From CAZVEV01 sp964625865 (GTDB lineage Bacteria > Planctomycetota > Phycisphaerae > SM23-33), in assembly GCA_964625865.1 (NCBI GenBank), contig CAZVEV010000060.1, forward strand, positions 1-24,735: 24,735 bases of DNA, written 5' to 3'. Positions 1 through 5,912 of the stretch are shown in pieces. The number at the start of each line of letters is the position of its first letter. Within the stretch, counting starts at the first letter, position 1. Below the pieces are notes generated by a model. It had not been told where the DNA came from. It did not search any database and was given only the letters and a program-made list of their open reading frames with translations. Position numbers and translations under genes: made by a program.

Positions 1-2
1 CA

Positions 3-569
3 ACCCTATCGGCAGAAAGGCCTCCTACACGTTATCGCTCGGACAGAGTACTAGCCGCCGGCGACACCGGATTGGCCCGGTTCTGGAACTCGGAGTGGAA
101 CGGGTTCGATACGTCGGCCAATAATGGGACGTCGATCGACAATGCAGGTGAGTTTGCCACCGGTTTCTGGGCTCTTACGGTCTCGGCGGACACGGGGTAC
201 GATCTGAACCTGACGTCGTTGACCTTCGGCGCCGCCCGCGGTGGGACCTCGGGAACGCGTCTCTATGAGATATATGCCGAAGTGGACGGCGGGACGTTCG
301 CCTTCGGCGATACGCCGATCGACAGTTCGCCCGGCGGGAACGAAACCGGCACGCGGCCCTCGCCTCGTGCGGTGAGCATTGATCTGAGCGGCCCGACGTA
401 CCAGGGCATCGACTCGATCACGTTCCGATGGTATCCCCTGACGCCCTCAACCGGCAACACGATGGGCTTCGATGGCTGGACACTCAACGGTGAAGTGATC
501 CCCGAGCCGGGGACGATGGGCCTGCTGGCCCTGGGCGGGCTGGTCGTTCTGGTGAGGCGGAAACGCTGA
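3..569 (+). CDS. PEP-CTERM sorting domain protein, 5' end cut by window edge
   Basis: The reading frame is open from base 3 to the TGA at 567-569, giving 188 residues with no convincing start in the window, so the N-terminus and signal peptide probably lie to the left. A TTG at 72 could start translation but has no ribosome binding site. The visible part is a beta-rich extracellular domain (FWALTVSADTGYDLNLTSLT, then AARGG), a pattern common in planctomycete PEP-CTERM proteins. The C-terminus has the full sorting signal: the motif PEP in VIPEPGT, a hydrophobic stretch LLALGGLVVLV and the basic tail RRKR. By family knowledge the protein is exported and processed by an exosortase at the envelope. 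The function of the main domain is unknown. It heads a row of three such genes. Confidence 0.82.
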   Translation, partial: TLSAERPPTRYRSDRVLAAGDTGLARFWNSEWNGFDTSANNGTSIDNAGEFATGFWALTVSADTGYDLNLTSLTFGAARGGTSGTRLYEIYAEVDGGTFAFGDTPIDSSPGGNETGTRPSPRAVSIDLSGPTYQGIDSITFRWYPLTPSTGNTMGFDGWTLNGEVIPEPGTMGLLALGGLVVLVRRKR

Positions 570-642
570 GCGGCGGCCGGACGATGAGAGCGGGGATGTA
601 CTGATGACTGATCGGAATCTGACGTTGAGATGCAACCATGAT

Positions 643-650
643 GAGGGAGA
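643..650 (+). promoter_or_regulatory. Ribosome binding site that decides the start of the second PEP-CTERM gene
   Basis: GAGGGAGA ends 7 nt before the ATG at 658. The frame also has an ATG at 604, but that one lacks a Shine-Dalgarno sequence and would put 18 polar residues in front of a normal signal peptide. Confidence 0.6.
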
Positions 651-657
651 ATTCGCC

Positions 658-1443
658 ATGAGCCGGAACGTAGTCTTGGCCAGCCCGAATGTGATCCGCT
701 GTGTCGCTGTCCTGCTGTGCGCATGTGTGCTGGTCGCCAGTGCCGGCGAGGCGACGGCAGGCGTTATCTCGATCAGCGGCGCACTGACGGATGATGCCAG
801 TACGGGAATCAGCACGTCCGAGACGTACACGCACGCGATCAGCGGCGGCGAGGCCGTCACGGTTAACGGCGTGTCCTTCGCCCTGCTGAACTCGGGCAAT
901 ACACCCGCGAACTTCACGTGGAACACGAACGGGAAGAACAAGAACCAGGTCACCAATAACGACGGCGACTGGAGTCCAGCCACAGGCGGCGTGACGGGGG
1001 CTGGGATACTGGCCCTGCTGAACGATTTCACGTATTCCGGTAACGGTGGCCAGCCGCCCAGCCACCAGACGTTCACCCTCTCGGGGCTGACGCCCGCCGA
1101 GCCGTACGACGCGCGACTCTACATTCGCGTGTGGGATACCGACGGTTCCGGCCGGGACATCGACCTGACGTTCACCAACGGGGCGGAAGTCGACTCCATG
1201 ACGTTCGAGGAAGACCGCCCGAACAATGCGCCCGTCAGCCTCCCGTCGGTGCACAACGCGTACTACATCAACTACCGGTTCACCGCCCAGGGCACGTCGC
1301 TGGTAATCGACGCCGCAGTGGCCACCGGCGGAGACGGCAGCTTGCACATGTACGGCCTGACCAATCAGGTCGTGCCCGAGCCGACGAGTCTCGCCCTGGC
1401 CGCGATGGGCCTGGCGGGCCTGCGGGGGCGGAGAAGAAGATAG
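658..1443 (+). CDS. PEP-CTERM sorting domain protein
   Basis: The protein has 261 residues when started at 658, where GAGGGAGA precedes the ATG. An upstream in-frame ATG at 604 is less likely. The N-terminus MSRNVVLASPNVIRCVAVLL, followed by an alanine-rich stretch ending near GEATAG, is a signal peptide. The body is rich in beta strands, Thr, Ser, Asn and Gly (for example FALLNSGNTPANFTWNTNG), like other planctomycete surface proteins that resemble carbohydrate-binding folds. The C-terminus carries VVPEPTSLALAAMGLAGLRG and then RRRR, the PEP motif, membrane segment and basic tail recognised by exosortase. The gene lies 88 nt after the first PEP-CTERM gene and 58 nt before the third, in the same direction, so co-transcription is plausible. 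Ligand and role are unknown. Confidence 0.88.
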   Translation: MSRNVVLASPNVIRCVAVLLCACVLVASAGEATAGVISISGALTDDASTGISTSETYTHAISGGEAVTVNGVSFALLNSGNTPANFTWNTNGKNKNQVTNNDGDWSPATGGVTGAGILALLNDFTYSGNGGQPPSHQTFTLSGLTPAEPYDARLYIRVWDTDGSGRDIDLTFTNGAEVDSMTFEEDRPNNAPVSLPSVHNAYYINYRFTAQGTSLVIDAAVATGGDGSLHMYGLTNQVVPEPTSLALAAMGLAGLRGRRRR

Positions 1444-1501
1444 CCGCGGCCCGACCGCGGAGAGATGACAACTGGAGAGTTCTTACAGGAGAAGGTGAAT
1501 C

Positions 1502-2179
1502 ATGAGAACGTATGTGAATGTGGCGGTAATGTGTATGATCGTTTGTGTCAGTGCGCTCCTGGCCGACGGGGCTGTCATCGATAACAACGCGGCCTGGCCG
1601 ACCTCGCCCAACGCCCAGACGGTCGACGTGCATTCCCTGGCGAACGAGAACGGCCGAGGCATCAAAGAGGACCGGAAAGTGCGCCAGACCTTCCAGGTCG
1701 CCGAGTCCTTCACCGTGGGAAAGATCACCCTGTCGTGGAACGGTTACACGGGCGAAGAGTTCACGATCAAGATCTTCGAGGTCGCCGATGTTGAAGCCGG
1801 GACCTGGCCGACCGGCCCGCAGCAAGTGGGCAACACGATCACGACGCCCTCCGGGACGAGCTTCACGGGGGAGAGCAATCTTGAAATCACGCTCAGCGTT
1901 GCCGAGCAGTTCACGCTTCCTCAGCGCAACACGGGCAGCCAGGGCTACGGCATGGAACTCGAATCGGTGGGCTCCACCACCAACGCCGGCGGCTGGCGGC
2001 ACGCCTTTGACGGCACGGACCACTCCAATCCGGGGCGTTATTACAACGAGAACGACGACGGCCAGCCTGTCAATCGGGACATGGGCCTGGCGCTGACCGT
2101 CCCCGAGCCGGCGACGATCTTTGTCATGATGGCCGCAGGCGTTCCTGCTCTGTTGAAGCGTCGGCGTCGCAGAGCCTGA
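1502..2179 (+). CDS. PEP-CTERM sorting domain protein
   Basis: The protein has 225 residues. AGGAGAAGG at 1487-1495 is a strong ribosome binding site 6 nt before the ATG. MRTYVNVAVMCMIVCVSALL with a following ADGA is the signal peptide. The mature part contains FQVAESFTVGKITLSWNGYT and EEFTIKIFEV, a beta-sandwich pattern often seen in PEP-CTERM proteins. The C-terminus has TVPEPATIFVMMAAGVPALL followed by KRRRRRA, a complete sorting signal. The last two codons and the TGA stop fall inside a REP-like sequence (2172-2193), so the original tail may have been altered when that sequence arrived. An orphan PEP-CTERM tail follows in another frame. The protein is probably an exosortase substrate at the cell surface; its specific function is unknown. 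Confidence 0.88.
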   Translation: MRTYVNVAVMCMIVCVSALLADGAVIDNNAAWPTSPNAQTVDVHSLANENGRGIKEDRKVRQTFQVAESFTVGKITLSWNGYTGEEFTIKIFEVADVEAGTWPTGPQQVGNTITTPSGTSFTGESNLEITLSVAEQFTLPQRNTGSQGYGMELESVGSTTNAGGWRHAFDGTDHSNPGRYYNENDDGQPVNRDMGLALTVPEPATIFVMMAAGVPALLKRRRRRA

Positions 2180-2193
2180 GCCTGTCGAAGGGC
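2172..2193. repeat. REP-like sequence (CCTGAGCCTGTCGAAGGGC type)
   Basis: The sequence CCTGAGCCTGTCGAAGGGC matches a short extragenic repeat type (CCCTTCGACAGGCTCAGG on the other strand) that I know to be abundant in many unrelated bacterial genomes. Here it contains the TGA stop of the third PEP-CTERM gene. The match is from memory; copy number in this genome cannot be seen from the window. Confidence 0.55.
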
Positions 2194-2208
2194 AGCCGAG
2201 GCTGAAAT

Positions 2209-2224
2209 CCCGATGGCCATCGGG
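2209..2224. repeat. Perfect 16-bp palindrome
   Basis: CCCGATGGCCATCGGG at 2209-2224 reads the same on both strands. It lies between the REP-like sequence and the orphan PEP-CTERM tail. It could be part of the same repeat, or a recognition site; nothing else in the window repeats it. Confidence 0.5.
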
Positions 2225-2270
2225 GCTGGCCCTGGGCGGGCTGCTCGGCTTGCGACGGCGAAAGCGATAG
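2214..2270 (+). pseudogene. Orphan PEP-CTERM C-terminal tail
   Basis: The frame ending at TAG 2268-2270 reads SGLALGGLLGLRRRKR, a hydrophobic segment plus basic tail typical of PEP-CTERM proteins. It is out of frame with the preceding gene and has no coding body or start. The 18 bases at 2226-2243 are identical to 525-542 in the tail of the first PEP-CTERM gene. This suggests a remnant of a fourth gene, or of the original end of the third gene, displaced by the REP-like sequence just upstream. Read in this frame the repeat happens to encode PEPVEG. Confidence 0.5.
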
Positions 2271-2299
2271 CGTCGATCGGCGCATTGAACCGCACGCAC

Positions 2300-2338
2300 A
2301 CGACGCGGGTCTCGAAAGGGCCCGCGTCGTTCTTCGTT
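2300..2338 (+). terminator. Probable rho-independent terminator
   Basis: ACGACGCGGG (2300-2309) pairs exactly with CCCGCGTCGT (2321-2330). Three further pairs, two of them G-U, close the stem around a CGAAA loop. The stem is followed by TCTTCGTT, a short and interrupted T-rich tract. It lies downstream of the PEP-CTERM genes and would end their transcript. Confidence 0.68.
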
Positions 2339-2426
2339 GGGTCGCGTGTCACCGTTCCGTTCGGATGTGCGCTCGTGCGCGTCTGAAGTCAGATGTCGAT
2401 TCCAACCGCGTATGGGTTCACCGAAG

Positions 2427-2703
2427 CAGGCAACGCCCACAGGTCCCACCCTGTGGGGTATCGGCGACGATGACTCGCGCTGTGTCCACGACGACCTGTC
2501 GGGTGCCACCCTCAACCGCAACATAGTGGAGGTTGTGGGTGCTTCGGGTGGCGTGGGGCGCGAGGATACAGAGGAAGGTCTCTCGCATCACACCCACAAG
2601 CTCCGTCCCTTCGGGACTCCGCTTGAGGGTGGCACCCCGCGAGACCGAACCGGTGTCTCGTTCGCAGATACCCCACGGGGTGGGACCCGTGGGCGGTTGC
2701 CTG
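2427..2703. repeat. Inverted-repeat element with hairpin arms (MITE-like or compound REP)
   Basis: The arms at 2427-2462 and 2667-2703 are inverted copies that differ by one inserted base and two substitutions. Each arm folds on itself: CCCACAGG/CCTGTGGG at 2436-2457 and CCCACGGG/CCCGTGGG at 2672-2693, both with a 6-nt loop. Inside, GGGTGCCACCCTCAA (2501-2515) is repeated inverted and exact at 2623-2637, and TTGTGGGTG (2533-2541) at 2591-2599. A small GTCCC/GGGAC hairpin lies at about 2605-2617. The element contains no convincing gene and no target-site duplication is visible. It fills most of the gap between the terminator and the dihaem gene; 2339-2426 shows only a minor GCGC hairpin near 2369-2380. 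Confidence 0.75.
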
Positions 2704-2756
2704 TGTTGACATAGCGATCTGTACAGTGCGGTCTCGCTGAATGACTGCGGTGTTAG

Positions 2757-2762
2757 TATGAT
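2757..2762 (+). promoter_or_regulatory. Weak -10 promoter candidate for the dihaem gene
   Basis: TATGAT lies 39 nt before the start codon at 2802, in the only AT-rich part of the upstream region. No good -35 box sits 16-18 nt before it. A TTGACA at 2706-2711 is too far upstream (45 nt). Confidence 0.25.
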
Positions 2763-2801
2763 ATGGAGCACGGTTGAGATATTCAGGACAGGAAGGCAAC
2801 T

Positions 2802-5693
2802 ATGAAGCGTACATCGGTTCTGTTGTGCATGGCGGTGTTGGCGGTTGTTGCGAGCACGTGGCCGGCGCGGGCCCAGCAGGGGGGCAAGCTGCGGGAGGTC
2901 TACCTGGACGAGCTTGACGTGCGCCTCTCGTCGTGCGGGTGGCGAAGCACGCTGAAGAACCGCGCCGTCGGCGGGGCGAAGCTGAAGATCGCGGGCGTTG
3001 CGTACAAGCGAGGAATCGGCACGCACTCGTATGGCGTGTTCCGGATCAACCTGTACGGGGCGGCCAAGCGGTTCACCGCGGCGGTCGGCATCGACGACGA
3101 AGTGGGGGGCAGGAAAGGCCGGGCCGAGTTCCAGGTCGTCGGCGACAAGAAGGTCCTGTGGAAGAGCGGCGACATGCAAGGCCAGGACAAGGCCAAGTCC
3201 GTCAGCGTGGATCTGACCGGCGTCAAGCAGTTGGACCTGATCGTCACGCTGGGCTCGGACAAGAACTACGGCCACGACCACACCAACTGGTGCGACGCGA
3301 AGATCACGTACACCGGCGGCAAGAAGCCCAAGGCCGTCAAGGCCCCCGGTTCCCGCGGCGGGCGGACGCGCCTCCCGTCCAAGGGGCGCTTCCCCGACGA
3401 GCAGGCGTTCCACCCGGCGGCCCTGGAGGAGGACTCTGACCGCGACGAACTGGACGCCGTGCTGCGCCGCACGGACGTGCTGGCCAAACACATCGCCCAC
3501 ATGAAGGGCGCCCCCGACATGAAGGCCCTCCAGGGCGAGTTGGGGGCCCTGACAGCACAGGCGGCCAAGGTCGAGCCCGACGCCGACGGACGCGACGCCC
3601 TGCTGGACAAGGCCACGCGCCTGCGACGCCGGATTGCGTTTGCCAACCCGCTGCTGAACTTCGACAAGATCCTCTTCATCAAACGCCACTTCAATCCGAA
3701 CAGCGAGAAGACGGGCAATCACATGTGCGACCAGTACTTCGGCTTCAACGCCATCAAGGGCGGCGGGCTGTTCGTGCTCAGCGACCCGTTCTCGGACAAC
3801 CCCACCGTCCGCGACGTGCTGAAAGATGCCGTCTGCACCGACGGGCGGTTCAAGGGCAAGAAGCTGACGGCCGAGGGCGGCTTCCTCTCGCCGGACCTGT
3901 CGTACGACGGCAAGAAGGTCCTGTTCGCCTTCACGGAGATCGCGGACAACGAGGCCGGCCGCCTGCGATATCGCCAGTGGACGAAGCACAACACGTGGAA
4001 GATCTTCGAGGTCAACGTCGACGGCACGGGGTTGCGGCAGATCACCGACGGGGCGACCAACGACTTCGATCCGTGCTACCTGCCCTCGGGGCGCATCGTC
4101 TTCATCTCCGAGCGTCGCGGCGGCTACGGCCGATGCCACGGCCGCCCCGTGCCCAGCTTCACCCTGCACTCGATGAATCCCGACGGCAGCGACATTGTGG
4201 CCCTCAGCCCGCACGAGACCAACGAGTGGGCCCCCAGCGTGGACCATCACGGGATGATCATCTACACGCGGTGGGACTACGTGGACCGCGGCTTCAACCA
4301 GGCCCACCACCCGTGGATCACCACGCCGGACGGGCGCGACCCGCGCGTGATACACGGCAACTACGCGTCGCACCAGAGCCATCGCCCGCACTTCGAGATA
4401 TCCATCCGCGCGGTCCCCGGCTCGCACAAGTACAGCGCCACCGCCGCCTGCCACCACGGGCAGGCCTACGGCTCGCTCGTGCTGATCGACCCGAAGATCC
4501 CCGACGACAACAAGATGGGCCCGGTCAAGCGCCTCACGCCGGACCAGTTGTTCCCCGAGAGCGAGTGTCGCACGCACGGCGGCCCGGCCGACTACGCGGG
4601 CCCCTGGCCGCTGAGCGAGTACTTCTACCTCTGCGTCTACTGCAAGGACAGCAACTCGGCGGCCGGCACGCAGAACAACTACGGCATCTATCTGCTGGAC
4701 GCGTTCGGCAACAAAGAACTGCTCTACCGCGACGAGAAGATCTCGTGCCTGGACCCGATTCCGCTCCGGCCGCGCCCCATGCCCCGCGTCGTGCCCCACG
4801 CGACGCTGGTGGGCAAGCCGCTGGCCCCGGGCGAGACCTACACCCCCGTCGATCCGGCCACGCTGCCGAAGACCGGCACGGTGGGCCTGGTCAACGTCTA
4901 CGACTCGACCCTGCCCCTGCCCGACGAACCCATCACCCACCTGCGGATCATCCAACTGCTGCCCAAGACCACCCCGTTCGCCGACCGTCCCAAGATCGGG
5001 CACGGGCGACAGAAGAGCGCCCGCAAGATCCTCGGCACGGTTCCGGTGGCCAAGGACGGCAGCGCCTACTTCGCCATGCCCGTCAACGTGCCGGTCTACT
5101 TCCAGGCCCTGGACGCCAAGGGGATGGCCATCCAGTCCATGCGGAGCGCCACCTACGTCAAGCCGGGCGAGATCCTGATCTGCCAGGGCTGTCACGAGCA
5201 GCGTCACACGGCCCCCAGCATCCCGCCGCGAAATCCGCTGGCGATGAAGAACGCCCCGGCGGTGATCGAGCCGGACGTGGCTGGGTCGAACCCGTTCAGC
5301 TATCCGATTCTCGTCCAGCCCGTGCTGGACAAACACTGCGTGCCCTGCCACGTCAAGAACAAGAAAAAGCGTGCGCCGGACCTGTCCAAGGGCGACCTGG
5401 CCAGGAACAACGGATCGTTCTTCCCGTCGTACAACACCCTCAAGAAGTTTGCGTTCTTCTTCGAGAACCAGGTCTACACCACTCCGCTGACAATCCCGGG
5501 CAAGTTCGGCGCCCGGGCGTCGAAGCTGTATGCCCAGTTGACGACAGGCAGCCACAAGGATCGCGTCAAGCTGACCGCGGCCGAGATGCACCGGATCACG
5601 CTGTGGCTGGACGCGAATTCGGACTTCTTCGGCTCGTACAAGAGCCTCAAAGAGCAGGTCGAGGGCAAGGTGGTCGCCCCGACGCTGGAATAG
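2802..5693 (+). CDS. NPCBM-domain, hydrazine-synthase-alpha-like dihaem protein (exported)
   Basis: The protein has 963 residues. AGGAAGG at 2790-2796 supports the ATG at 2802. Residues 1-25 form a signal peptide ending ARA|QQ. Residues 30-172 are an NPCBM carbohydrate-binding domain (GIGTHS, AAVGIDDEVG, DHTNWCDAKI). A charged helical linker runs to about 285. Residues 286-790 resemble the HZS-alpha middle domain and PD40 propeller repeats (KIFEVNVDGTGLRQITDG, DPCYLPSGRIVFISERR, LHSMNPDGSD). Two CxxCH c-type haem motifs follow: CQGCH at 794-798 and CVPCH at 846-850. Anammox HzsA also binds two c-type haems, and related proteins are found in many non-anammox planctomycetes, where their role is unknown. 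No HzsB/C-like partner lies nearby, so hydrazine synthesis is unlikely. A periplasmic or surface redox role linked to glycans is an inference. Confidence 0.85.
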   Translation: MKRTSVLLCMAVLAVVASTWPARAQQGGKLREVYLDELDVRLSSCGWRSTLKNRAVGGAKLKIAGVAYKRGIGTHSYGVFRINLYGAAKRFTAAVGIDDEVGGRKGRAEFQVVGDKKVLWKSGDMQGQDKAKSVSVDLTGVKQLDLIVTLGSDKNYGHDHTNWCDAKITYTGGKKPKAVKAPGSRGGRTRLPSKGRFPDEQAFHPAALEEDSDRDELDAVLRRTDVLAKHIAHMKGAPDMKALQGELGALTAQAAKVEPDADGRDALLDKATRLRRRIAFANPLLNFDKILFIKRHFNPNSEKTGNHMCDQYFGFNAIKGGGLFVLSDPFSDNPTVRDVLKDAVCTDGRFKGKKLTAEGGFLSPDLSYDGKKVLFAFTEIADNEAGRLRYRQWTKHNTWKIFEVNVDGTGLRQITDGATNDFDPCYLPSGRIVFISERRGGYGRCHGRPVPSFTLHSMNPDGSDIVALSPHETNEWAPSVDHHGMIIYTRWDYVDRGFNQAHHPWITTPDGRDPRVIHGNYASHQSHRPHFEISIRAVPGSHKYSATAACHHGQAYGSLVLIDPKIPDDNKMGPVKRLTPDQLFPESECRTHGGPADYAGPWPLSEYFYLCVYCKDSNSAAGTQNNYGIYLLDAFGNKELLYRDEKISCLDPIPLRPRPMPRVVPHATLVGKPLAPGETYTPVDPATLPKTGTVGLVNVYDSTLPLPDEPITHLRIIQLLPKTTPFADRPKIGHGRQKSARKILGTVPVAKDGSAYFAMPVNVPVYFQALDAKGMAIQSMRSATYVKPGEILICQGCHEQRHTAPSIPPRNPLAMKNAPAVIEPDVAGSNPFSYPILVQPVLDKHCVPCHVKNKKKRAPDLSKGDLARNNGSFFPSYNTLKKFAFFFENQVYTTPLTIPGKFGARASKLYAQLTTGSHKDRVKLTAAEMHRITLWLDANSDFFGSYKSLKEQVEGKVVAPTLE

Positions 5694-5697
5694 GCCG

Positions 5698-5808
5698 TAG
5701 GCAATAGGCAATAGGCAGTAGGGGATGTCCCGATCCGGACGTACACGAGGATCGGCACAGGGAGTAGCCGGTCATTCCCCATTGCCTATTGCCTACTACC
5801 TGTTGCCT
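5698..5808. repeat. Converging heptamer arrays forming an inverted repeat (TAGGCAA family)
   Basis: Four 7-nt units run from 5698 to 5725 (TAGGCAA twice, then TAGGCAG, TAGGGGA). The complementary units run from 5780 to 5807 (CATTGCC, TATTGCC, TACTACC, TGTTGCC), so the arms can pair. Between them an inner hairpin CGATCC/GGATCG (near 5731-5754) is enclosed by TCCC/GGGA. The element starts 4 nt after the stop of the dihaem gene and fills half of the spacer before the first giant gene. The rest, 5809-5912, shows a small TGTCG/CGACA hairpin near 5864-5876 and the ribosome binding site, but no clear promoter. Confidence 0.7.
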
Positions 5809-5903
5809 CGCGGAAAATGAGGAACTTCGACGGCCTCCTTGGGTTACAGGTATGCGATTCAAGATGTCGTTGCGACAATCAGATTCACTCCTCCTGCAAG
5901 GAT

Positions 5904-5907
5904 AGGA
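5904..5907 (+). promoter_or_regulatory. Ribosome binding site that decides the start of the first giant gene
   Basis: AGGA lies 5 nt before ATG 5913, with a second AAGGA just upstream (5898-5902). The frame is open from an earlier ATG at 5817, but that start adds 32 residues that hide the signal peptide. Confidence 0.5.
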
Positions 5908-5912
5908 CTGAA

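Noticed and set aside
2706..2711. TTGACA as the -35 box of the dihaem gene promoter
   Set aside because: No -10-like hexamer occurs 15-19 nt downstream; the nearest good one (TATGAT) is 45 nt away.
4130..4145. CHGR in the dihaem protein as a third haem site
   Set aside because: The required first cysteine three residues before the CH pair is missing (YGRCHGR).
2802..5693. True hydrazine synthase / anammox locus
   Set aside because: No HzsB- or HzsC-like gene is adjacent, an extra NPCBM domain is fused, and HzsA-like proteins occur in planctomycetes that are not anammox bacteria.
2418..5711. 1097-codon open frame on the minus strand, opposite the dihaem gene
   Set aside because: It mirrors the plus-strand gene, which has a signal peptide, domains and haem motifs. 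Long antisense frames are expected with GC-rich third positions. The translation is Arg/Val/Leu-rich with no recognisable domain.
5864..5876. TGTCG/CGACA hairpin as a terminator before giant copy 1
   Set aside because: The stem is only 5 bp and no T tract follows.
5817..5912. Upstream start for giant copy 1 at ATG 5817
   Set aside because: It adds 32 residues with no similarity to anything and buries the signal peptide. ATG 5913 has AGGA at good spacing and starts directly with a signal peptide.
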